Notes under the pieces: generated by a model
What the model was told of the DNA's origin: nothing
What the model saw: only the letters and a program-made list of their open reading frames with translations
Databases searched by the model: none
Program-made: the position numbers and the translations under genes
Shown here: positions 6,899 to 12,927 of the stretch, piece after piece
Numbering within the stretch: the first letter of the stretch is position 1
Layout of the letters: each line of letters starts with the position of its first letter
DNA from: JACVRW01 sp034664105
GTDB lineage: Bacteria; Actinomycetota; Thermoleophilia; Solirubrobacterales; Thermoleophilaceae
Assembly (NCBI GenBank): GCA_034664105.1
Contig: JAXDIH010000090.1
Location: forward strand, 1 to 14,347
Length of the DNA stretch: 14,347 nt
Direction of reading: 5' to 3'

Positions 6899-9800
6899 CT
6901 AGAACCAGGCGAGCACGGCTGCCTGCACCGCCACCGCCCGGTGCTCGTCCACGCTGTCGAGCAGCCGGAAGCTGGTGTGCACGGCGGCCGAGCGCTTGCC
7001 CGTCGCGTCCGTGGCCTGCAGCGTGAGGCGGTAGCGCCCCGTCGCGAGGCTGCGGGTGCGCGAGAGCTTGCCCCGGAACAGCAGGCTGTTCGAGCCCACC
7101 TTGCCGTGAAGCCCGATCGTGGACTTCACGCGCGCGTACAGGGTGCATTTGGCGCGCCGCTTCAGCGGCGGGCTGACGCAGCGCCCGCGGGCGCGATGCC
7201 CCGACACCCTGCGCTCGAACGAGAGCTTCACGTCGGCGGCCTCGCTGAGGCTGAAGCTGATCTTCGTCGCCGTGCCCTTGCGGAAGGTCGGCCGCGAGAT
7301 CCTCAGCTTGCTGATTCCCGGGGCGAGGTTCTTCGGCGCGCCGGCGGTCCCGGTGGGCGGGACGGGCTTGGCCACTGGCTGGTCCTGCTTGGGCAGCGGC
7401 TCGATCACCGGCGGCGGGTTGTTCGACGGCGGCTGGTTGTTGACGGTCACGGTGACCGGCCAGGACGGCAGGCTGTTGCCGAGGGTGTCCGTCCCGACGG
7501 CACCGAGCTTGTGGCTTCCGTTGGAGACGTCCGTGGTGGCCCACTGCACCGTCCACGGCGGGGAGGTGACCGGGGGGCCGATGTTCTGGCCGTCGACCTG
7601 GAACTGAACCTCGCCCATGTGATCCCCGGGGTCGAAGGCGTCGGCCGACACCGTGGTCAGGCCCGCGACGGTGGCCCCGTCCTTGGGCGCCGTGAGCGAG
7701 ACCCAGGGACCGTCCTTGTCCGGGTTGGTGACCGTGACGGTCACGGGTGCGGATGTCGTGGCGTTCGCGGCGTCGCGCGCGACGGCGGTGAGCGTGTAGG
7801 TGCCGTCGGGGATCTTGGTGGTGTCCCAGGTCCGCGAGTAGAGCGCCGACTTGTCCTCGGTCCCGAGGTTCTGGTCGCCGAGCTTGAACTGCACGCCCAC
7901 CACGCCGACCGCGTCGGAGGCGCTCGCCTTCACCTTGACCGCGCCGGAGACGGTCGTGCCCGCCGCCGGCGCGTCGATCGTCACCGCGGGCGCGGTCACG
8001 TCCGCGGGCGGTACCGGCGCGGTGCAGGCGGTCGCGGTCCCGAACTGCTGCAGCTTCACGAACCTGGCGATCGAGGGGACGCCCTGGTCGTTGAGCAGGA
8101 AGAGCATGTACCAGCCGGGCGGGGCGGCCTTGGCGCCCGGCGCCTTCATGTTCACGCAGCCCACGCGCCGCTCCACGTCGAGCTGGATGACGCGCTGGTT
8201 CATGTCCACGCCGTGGGTCACCGCCGCCGGCGCGACGAGCGCCGCGCGGGCGATGTTGGTGTTCGGCGTGGAGACTCCGAAGCCCCCGCCGCTCGTGATC
8301 GGGCCCGGATCCGACGTGATGGTCGGCCGGTCGCCTCTGAACAGATAGGGCGGCCTGTAGATCTCGCCGGTGTCCACGTGACCCTCGGCGTCGCCGTTGT
8401 ACTCGTCGCCGCCGGACAGCACGCTGCCGTCGGGCAGCAGGAGGGCGGTGGAGTGGTAGGCCCGCGACTCGGTCTGGGCGGGGCCGAGCCGCCACTCGCC
8501 GGTCTCGGGGTCCCAGAGCTCGATCTGCCTCTGCTCGGGATTGGCCTTGTGCAGCGGGGACGGGAACGTGTTCGACATCCCCACTCCGCCGCCCACTTCG
8601 ACCATCGAGCCGTCCGGCAGCAGCACGGTGTTGGCGTGGCCGCGACCGATCAGGTTCGACGGCGCGGGCTTCCAGCCGAGGTTCGGTTGCGCCTCGTCGA
8701 AGACCTCGGTGGTGGTGGTCGACGGGACCTCGGTCCAGTTGGTGCCGCCCAGCGCCATCACCTTGGTCGGGCCGTCCACTCCGGACGGCAGCGGCACGGT
8801 CGTCCCCCAGCCGCGCGCGCGAGAGAGGTCGGGCGCGTCCGACCACACGTAGCTCTTCTCCGTCGCGGTGTTGGTCACGCTGTCGAAGTACCAGCTGTCC
8901 TGCATCGCCGGGCCGGCGATCAGCGTGCGTCCGCTGGGCATCGCGAACATGTGCGGGTAGAGGCCGCCGATCGGCGGCTGCCCCGGTCCGCCCATGGCAC
9001 CGAGGTAGTCGACGGAGCCCACCCCTCCGGCGGTCGCCGGCGGCGTGAACAGCTCGACGTCCGGGTTGGTCGACGTGGGGTTGTTCTTCCCGGACTCGTC
9101 GAGGCCGCTGATGATCGGGACGCGCCCGTCCGCCATCCTCACGCCGGTCGGGTACCAGCGCCCGTGGCGCATGTTCGGCTGCTCCGTCCAGGTCTCGGTC
9201 CAGGGATTGAACGTGTAGACCTTGTTGAGGCCCTTCCAGGCAGAGCCGATGGCCGGATCGGGGAACTCCAGGTTGCCTCCGAAGACGAGCAGCTCCCCGT
9301 CCTCCGTGAAGGTCTGGCCCGCGCACCAGATGTTGGCCGGCTTGCCGTCGAGGTCGGGCGGGTTCTTCTTGACCATCGAAGCGCCCGACGGATCGTTCGC
9401 GGGGTCCCAGAGCCAGGCCTCCGCGGAGTTCTGGCCGGCCGGATACGTGAAGATCATGACCTTGCCGGTCGGCAGCAGCGCGGCGTGGATCGCGACGATC
9501 GGGAAGAACGCCTTCTGAGGGTTCCAGTCGCCGTCCTCGGCGGGGTCGACCGCCGGCAGCGCTTCGGCGACGGCGGCCGCCTTCAGCGGGTTCTCGCCCT
9601 GCGGGCCGCCCGCGGCGTCCTCGCGCCTAACGGCCCGGCGCAGGAGCGCGTGCTCCCTGGCGTGCTCGGGCCCGAGCGTGATCGTCTCCATCGCGCGCAG
9701 CTCGCGCTCGGACATGCCGCGCACACCCAGGTCGCCGCTGTGGGCGTGGCTGGCCTGCGCGCGCGGGGACTCCATCGCCACGCTCGCGGCCTTCGCCCGC

Positions 9801-9925
9801 GCGGGATCGGGCACGCTGGCGCCGCCGCCGAGGAGCGACACGAACCCCACGCCGGTGAGGACACAGGCCATCGCGACGGCCGCGACCAGCAGCAGCCGCG
9901 GCCCCATGCCGTTGGAACCGTCCAA
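6899..9925 (-). CDS. Secreted galactose-oxidase/GlxA-like copper radical oxidase with Ig-like domains (paralog 2)
   Basis: 1008 residues from a TTG; an ATG at 9907 (MGPRLLLVAAVAMACVL) is an equally plausible start. Signal or anchor about 8-37, a conserved His-containing segment 59-101, kelch propeller about 128-520, DUF1929-type domain 521-625. Two Ig-like domains follow at about 644-732 and 740-828, then a Pro-rich linker and the basic C-terminal domain 868-988. Copper-site residues by motif: Cys201 (IWCAGQ), Tyr258 (GRWYPTG), Tyr490 and His491 (YHST), His571 (THGVDMNQR). The stacking-Trp position is Leu275 (SGLDESG), so redox potential and substrate should differ from paralog 1. It is the first gene of the minus-strand run and the likely promoter-proximal partner of the Rieske and deacetylase genes. 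AGGAGG lies 14 bases before the TTG. Confidence 0.85.
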   Translation of the reverse strand: MDGSNGMGPRLLLVAAVAMACVLTGVGFVSLLGGGASVPDPARAKAASVAMESPRAQASHAHSGDLGVRGMSERELRAMETITLGPEHAREHALLRRAVRREDAAGGPQGENPLKAAAVAEALPAVDPAEDGDWNPQKAFFPIVAIHAALLPTGKVMIFTYPAGQNSAEAWLWDPANDPSGASMVKKNPPDLDGKPANIWCAGQTFTEDGELLVFGGNLEFPDPAIGSAWKGLNKVYTFNPWTETWTEQPNMRHGRWYPTGVRMADGRVPIISGLDESGKNNPTSTNPDVELFTPPATAGGVGSVDYLGAMGGPGQPPIGGLYPHMFAMPSGRTLIAGPAMQDSWYFDSVTNTATEKSYVWSDAPDLSRARGWGTTVPLPSGVDGPTKVMALGGTNWTEVPSTTTTEVFDEAQPNLGWKPAPSNLIGRGHANTVLLPDGSMVEVGGGVGMSNTFPSPLHKANPEQRQIELWDPETGEWRLGPAQTESRAYHSTALLLPDGSVLSGGDEYNGDAEGHVDTGEIYRPPYLFRGDRPTITSDPGPITSGGGFGVSTPNTNIARAALVAPAAVTHGVDMNQRVIQLDVERRVGCVNMKAPGAKAAPPGWYMLFLLNDQGVPSIARFVKLQQFGTATACTAPVPPADVTAPAVTIDAPAAGTTVSGAVKVKASASDAVGVVGVQFKLGDQNLGTEDKSALYSRTWDTTKIPDGTYTLTAVARDAANATTSAPVTVTVTNPDKDGPWVSLTAPKDGATVAGLTTVSADAFDPGDHMGEVQFQVDGQNIGPPVTSPPWTVQWATTDVSNGSHKLGAVGTDTLGNSLPSWPVTVTVNNQPPSNNPPPVIEPLPKQDQPVAKPVPPTGTAGAPKNLAPGISKLRISRPTFRKGTATKISFSLSEAADVKLSFERRVSGHRARGRCVSPPLKRRAKCTLYARVKSTIGLHGKVGSNSLLFRGKLSRTRSLATGRYRLTLQATDATGKRSAAVHTSFRLLDSVDEHRAVAVQAAVLAWF

Positions 9926-9980
9926 GCTTCCAAACTACGCCTCCTCGCGGTCCTTCGCCACTGCTCGCGCGGGTTGGCTT

Positions 9981-9994
9981 AACGATCGATCGTT
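9981..9994. promoter_or_regulatory. 14-bp perfect palindrome, candidate TetR operator
   Basis: AACGATCGATCGTT reads the same on both strands. It lies eight bases upstream of the TTGACA -35 element of the kdd promoter, in the divergent gap, so a bound regulator could affect both directions. Size and symmetry suit a TetR-family dimer, and a TetR gene is the fourth gene of the operon. Confidence 0.55.
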
Positions 9995-10002
9995 TGCGAG
10001 GC

Positions 10003-10032
10003 TTGACACCGCTGTCTGAGGCGCCATAGGGT
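10003..10032 (+). promoter_or_regulatory. Sigma70-type promoter for the kdd operon
   Basis: A perfect -35 TTGACA (10003-10008), an 18-base spacer, and -10 TAGGGT (10027-10032), which keeps the TA...T pattern. Transcription would start near 10039-10041, only about 7-9 bases before the ATG at 10048, so the message may be nearly leaderless. No Shine-Dalgarno sequence is visible there, which agrees with that. Confidence 0.55.
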
Positions 10033-10036
10033 CCCT

Positions 10037-10046
10037 AACGAGCGTT
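10037..10046. promoter_or_regulatory. Imperfect inverted repeat AACGAGCGTT at the kdd start
   Basis: The AACG and CGTT arms are separated by two bases, overlapping the predicted transcription start and ending just before the kdd ATG. A repressor here would block initiation. Its arms equal those of the upstream 14-bp palindrome, so the two may form a double operator. Confidence 0.4.
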
Positions 10047-10047
10047 C

Positions 10048-11082
10048 ATGAAGACCGGCTCACCGATCGACATGAGGCAGCAGCTCGGTGCCGACCGGGT
10101 GATCGCCCCGGCGGGCGCGCTGCCCCAACCGGCGGAGCGCCTGGACGCCTCCGGTCCGGTCCGGCCCTACGAGTTCGAGGTCGCGGTGGAGCGCCTGTGC
10201 CTCGACTCGACCTCGTTTCGCAACATCCGCGAGCGCTCCGATGCCGACCCGGGGCGCATGGCCGACCGGATCTTCGAGATCGTCGCCGCGCGCGGCAAGC
10301 TGCACAACCCGGAGACCGACTCGGGTGGCGTCGCGCTCGGCACGGTCACCGAGGTGGGCGAGCACTACGGCTCCCCGCCCGAGCTGGGCCAGCGCATCGT
10401 GACGCTCGCGTCGCTCACGTTGACGCCGCTGCGCCTCGAGGCCGTGACCCGGGTGGACCCCGACGATCCGCAGGTCGAGGTGAGCGGCACCGCCTACGTC
10501 TGCGACCGCTCGGCGTGGGGCCCGGTTCCGGAGGACCTGCCGCTCAAGACCGTGCTGGAGGTCTACGACGTGTACGCCGCCGCCTCGCTGACGCGCACGC
10601 TGGCTCCGCCGCCCGGGGGCACGGTGTGCGTGCTTGGCGCCGGCCACGCCGGCAAGGTCGCGCTCGCCGCGGCCCGCGAGGCGATGGAGGGCGGCACGGT
10701 CGTGGCCGTCGACGTGGACACGCGCGCCGTCGCGCGCGTGAGCGAGCTTGGCCTCTGCGACATCGCGGTGACAGCCGACCTGCGCGACCCGCTCGCCGCG
10801 CTCGAGGCGCTGCGCGAGGCGGGCGCGCCGCCCGCCGACCTGACCGTGGTCGTGGTCAACGCCGGCGGCTGCGAGCCGACCGCGATCCTGCTCACCGCCG
10901 AGACGGGAACCATCCTGTTCTTCTCGATGGCCACCACGTTCTCCACCGCCGCCCTGACGGCGGACGGGATGGCGTCGGAGGTGCGCATGCTGGTGGGCAA
11001 CGGGTACACCGCCGACACCGGCGCCTACGCGCTCGATCTGGTGCGCCGCACCCCAGCCCTGCGAGAGGCGCTCGGAGCATGA
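10048..11082 (+). CDS. kdd: L-erythro-3,5-diaminohexanoate dehydrogenase
   Basis: 344 residues, the usual length for Kdd. This cytoplasmic NAD-dependent enzyme oxidatively deaminates 3,5-diaminohexanoate to 3-keto-5-aminohexanoate in the beta-lysine route of lysine breakdown. Family-like segments: GADRVIAPAGALPQPA (14-29), LDSTSFRNI (52-60), RGKLHNPETDSGGVALGTV (82-100), TLASLTLTPLRL (119-130), the nucleotide-binding loop VLGAGHAGK (195-203), and GTILFFSMATTFSTAAL (287-303). The product of this enzyme is the substrate of Kce, encoded two genes downstream, which supports the call. The ATG at 10048 is the first in frame. An ATG at 10072 (MRQQLGADRVI) is an alternative closer to where I expect homologs to begin. 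Neither has a clear ribosome site. The stop overlaps the next gene by ATGA. It heads the operon. Confidence 0.87.
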   Translation: MKTGSPIDMRQQLGADRVIAPAGALPQPAERLDASGPVRPYEFEVAVERLCLDSTSFRNIRERSDADPGRMADRIFEIVAARGKLHNPETDSGGVALGTVTEVGEHYGSPPELGQRIVTLASLTLTPLRLEAVTRVDPDDPQVEVSGTAYVCDRSAWGPVPEDLPLKTVLEVYDVYAAASLTRTLAPPPGGTVCVLGAGHAGKVALAAAREAMEGGTVVAVDVDTRAVARVSELGLCDIAVTADLRDPLAALEALREAGAPPADLTVVVVNAGGCEPTAILLTAETGTILFFSMATTFSTAALTADGMASEVRMLVGNGYTADTGAYALDLVRRTPALREALGA

Positions 11083-11465
11083 GCGAGGGCCACCGCGTGC
11101 AGGTGCGCTGGCGCGACCTCGACGGTCTCGGCCACGTGAACCACACCGTGGTGCTGACCTACCTCGAGGAGGGCCGCGACGCCTGGCTCGAGCAGCACGG
11201 CATCAGGCGCGACGAGTACGTGGTCGGCCGCTGCTCGGTGAACTTCCGGCGCGAGATCGACCCGGCCTTCAAGACCGTGACCGTGCAGTGCGGGGTGCGC
11301 GAGCTCGGCCGCTCGAGCCTCACGACCAGCGAGCGGATCGTCGACGACGCGGGGCAGGTCGTGGTGGATGCCGAGTTTGGCCTCGTGCTGTGGGACCCGG
11401 AGCAGCGCGGCTCGCGGCCGATCACCGACGAGGAGCGCGCGTCGCTCGAGGAGGTCAGCGCATGA
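11079..11465 (+). CDS. Hotdog-fold acyl-CoA thioesterase (4HBT/YbgC type)
   Basis: 128 residues, full length for a single 4HBT hotdog domain. The signature RWRDLDGLGHVNHTVVLTYL (11-30) carries the expected catalytic Asp15 and the GHVN turn that precedes the long helix TYLEEGRDAWL. It should hydrolyse a small acyl-CoA thioester. Lying between Kdd and Kce, it may act on a CoA product of Kce, such as 3-aminobutyryl-CoA. It holds the place where Kal, a hotdog-fold 3-aminobutyryl-CoA ammonia-lyase, might be expected in lysine-fermentation clusters, but its sequence looks like a thioesterase, not Kal. The ATG is in the ATGA overlap with kdd, with GGAG just before. Its own stop overlaps Kce by ATGA. 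Confidence 0.85.
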   Translation: MSEGHRVQVRWRDLDGLGHVNHTVVLTYLEEGRDAWLEQHGIRRDEYVVGRCSVNFRREIDPAFKTVTVQCGVRELGRSSLTTSERIVDDAGQVVVDAEFGLVLWDPEQRGSRPITDEERASLEEVSA

Positions 11466-12289
11466 GCTGGAACAGCAGGCCCGTGGTGTTGACCGTCGCG
11501 GTGACCGGCGCCGACGTCTTCCGGGAGAACAACCCGAACATCCCGTACACCACCGCGGAGATCGCCGACTCGAGCATCGGGGCGGCTCAGGCGGGTGCCA
11601 CGGTCGTGCACCTGCACGTGCGCGAGGACGACGGCACGCCGAGCGGCCGCCCCGAGCTGTTCAAGGACGTGATCGAGCGCATCCGGGCGGGCAGCGACGT
11701 GCTCACGATGGTCTCCACGGGCGGCAGCAACGACATGACGATCGAGGAGCGCACCACCGGCCTGGAGGCGCAGCCGGACATCTCGGGCGTGGAGTCGGGC
11801 TCGATGAACTTCGGTGATGACACGTTCATCACCCCGCCGGCGGCCGGCCGCGGCATCATCGAGCGCGCGACCGAGGCCGGCATCGCGCTGGAGGTGGAGG
11901 CGTTCGACGTCGGTCACGTCGTCAGCGCCGTTCGCTGGCTCGAGGAGGGCATCCTCCCGGGGCCGCTGCGGATCAACCTCGTGTTCGGCGTGCCGGGCGG
12001 GATCGACGCCTCCCCGGAGGCGCTGGCGGCGATGCTCCGTCCGCTGCCGAGCGGCACGTTCTGGACGGTCACCTGCATCGGCCGCCACCACCCCCGCATG
12101 CTCGCCCTCGCGCTGCTCCACGGCGCGCCCGGCATCCGGACCGGGCTGGAGGACGTGGCCTACCTGCGGCGCGGCGTGCTGGCGCCCTCGAACGCCGCGC
12201 TCGCCGAGATGGCCGTGAACCTGGCCGGCGCGCTGGGACGCGAGGTCGCGACGCAAGCTCAGACCCCCGAGCTGCTGGAGCTCAACTGA
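11462..12289 (+). CDS. kce: 3-keto-5-aminohexanoate cleavage enzyme (BKACE/DUF849)
   Basis: 275 residues, normal for the family. It condenses a beta-keto acid with acetyl-CoA and splits it: 3-keto-5-aminohexanoate gives acetoacetate and 3-aminobutyryl-CoA. Zinc ligands are visible as His50 and His52 (VVHLHVRED) and Glu230 (RTGLED), with Arg226 and Asp231 beside it. Other active-site segments are VSTGG (84-88), SMNFGDD (114-120), LEVEAFD (143-149) and VFGVPGG (174-180). The near-N-terminal TGAD has Asp18 where, from memory, characterised Kce has Glu. This may tune the amine specificity. The family is broad, with dehydrocarnitine and other beta-keto acids as substrates of relatives; the neighbouring kdd is what favours the lysine-pathway function. 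GAGGAGG lies ahead of the ATG. Confidence 0.88.
   Translation: MSWNSRPVVLTVAVTGADVFRENNPNIPYTTAEIADSSIGAAQAGATVVHLHVREDDGTPSGRPELFKDVIERIRAGSDVLTMVSTGGSNDMTIEERTTGLEAQPDISGVESGSMNFGDDTFITPPAAGRGIIERATEAGIALEVEAFDVGHVVSAVRWLEEGILPGPLRINLVFGVPGGIDASPEALAAMLRPLPSGTFWTVTCIGRHHPRMLALALLHGAPGIRTGLEDVAYLRRGVLAPSNAALAEMAVNLAGALGREVATQAQTPELLELN
12277..12289 (+). promoter_or_regulatory. Ribosome site and CTGA overlap deciding the TetR start
   Basis: GGAG at 12277-12280, five bases, then CTG at 12286 overlapping the TGA of kce (CTGA). This reproduces the ATGA/GTGA geometry of the other junctions in this operon, with CTG as the initiator. There is no ATG, GTG or TTG in this frame between here and 12373, which lies inside the DNA-binding domain. 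Confidence 0.6.
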
Positions 12290-12927
12290 CTCGACGCGGC
12301 CCCGAAACGCGCGAGGCGATCCACGAGGCCGCGCTCGGCCTGTTCGCGCGGCTCGGGTACCACGCGACCTCGATGCGAGCGATCGCATCGGAGGCGCGCG
12401 TGCAGCCCGCTGCCATCTATCACTGGTACCCGTCGAAGCAAGCCATCCTGATGGGGCTCCAGGATGACTTCATGGAGCGCCTCACGGAGCAGGTGGCGTT
12501 GGCGGTCGCGCGGCACGACCGCCCCGCCCTGAAGCTGGCCGCCGGCGTGCGCGAGCACGTGATCTTCCACGGCCTCCACCGCAAGGAGGCGTTCGTCACG
12601 GATAGCGAGATCCGCGCGCTGCCCGACGGTCCCAGGAGCGCCCTGATCGCCAAGCGCGACGACTACCAGGCCATGTTCAGCGGGATGATCCGCGACGGGA
12701 TCCGGGACGGATCGCTGCGCACCTCCGACGTGCACGTGGCCACCTACGCGCTGCTGCTCCAGTGCACCGGCGTCGCGCTCTGGTTCGACCCGCACGGGCC
12801 GCTGCGCCTCGAGGAGGTCGCCGAGCTCCACGTGGAGCTGGCGCTGGGGTCGCTGCAGGCCTCCAGCGAGCTCATCTCCGAGGCGATCGACAGCGGGCGC
12901 GCCGCCATGGCGGGAGGCGCCCAGTGA
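12286..12927 (+). CDS. TetR-family transcriptional regulator
   Basis: 213 residues if started at CTG 12286. The N-terminal DNA-binding domain runs TRRGPETREAIHEAALGLFA...GYHATSMRAIASEARVQPAAIYHWYPSKQAIL, the standard TetR helix-turn-helix with the recognition-helix form AAIYHWYPSK. The ATG at 12373 would delete the first helix and part of the second, so it is rejected. The C-terminal ligand-binding domain is helical (about residues 60-195) and of the kind common in regulators sensing acyl-CoA or small hydrophobic ligands; its ligand is unknown. As the fourth gene of the operon it probably autoregulates through the AACG...CGTT repeats at 9981-9994 and 10037-10046. The stop overlaps the peptidase gene by GTGA. 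Confidence 0.82.
   Translation: MTRRGPETREAIHEAALGLFARLGYHATSMRAIASEARVQPAAIYHWYPSKQAILMGLQDDFMERLTEQVALAVARHDRPALKLAAGVREHVIFHGLHRKEAFVTDSEIRALPDGPRSALIAKRDDYQAMFSGMIRDGIRDGSLRTSDVHVATYALLLQCTGVALWFDPHGPLRLEEVAELHVELALGSLQASSELISEAIDSGRAAMAGGAQ

Noticed and set aside
6567..9326. Long minus-strand frame within the second oxidase gene
   Set aside because: Same strand but another frame. The oxidase frame has clear kelch, DUF1929 and Ig motifs; this one is Arg-rich noise.
9912..9933. Inverted repeat TTGGAA...TTCCAA at the start of the second oxidase gene
   Set aside because: The 6-bp arms and 10-base spacer overlap the start region; too short and without a second copy to call an operator.
5798..9982. 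Long open frame on the plus strand (about 1390 codons)
   Set aside because: Antisense to the Rieske and second oxidase genes and composed of Arg/Gly/His/Val-rich sequence with no recognisable fold.
12762..12923. Upstream extension of the S66 peptidase frame
   Set aside because: It overlaps the TetR gene in another frame with Arg/Ala-rich sequence; the GTG at 12924 has GGGAGG and begins where the family does.
12373..12927. ATG at 12373 as the TetR start
   Set aside because: It would remove the first part of the DNA-binding domain, which is clearly encoded upstream in the same frame.
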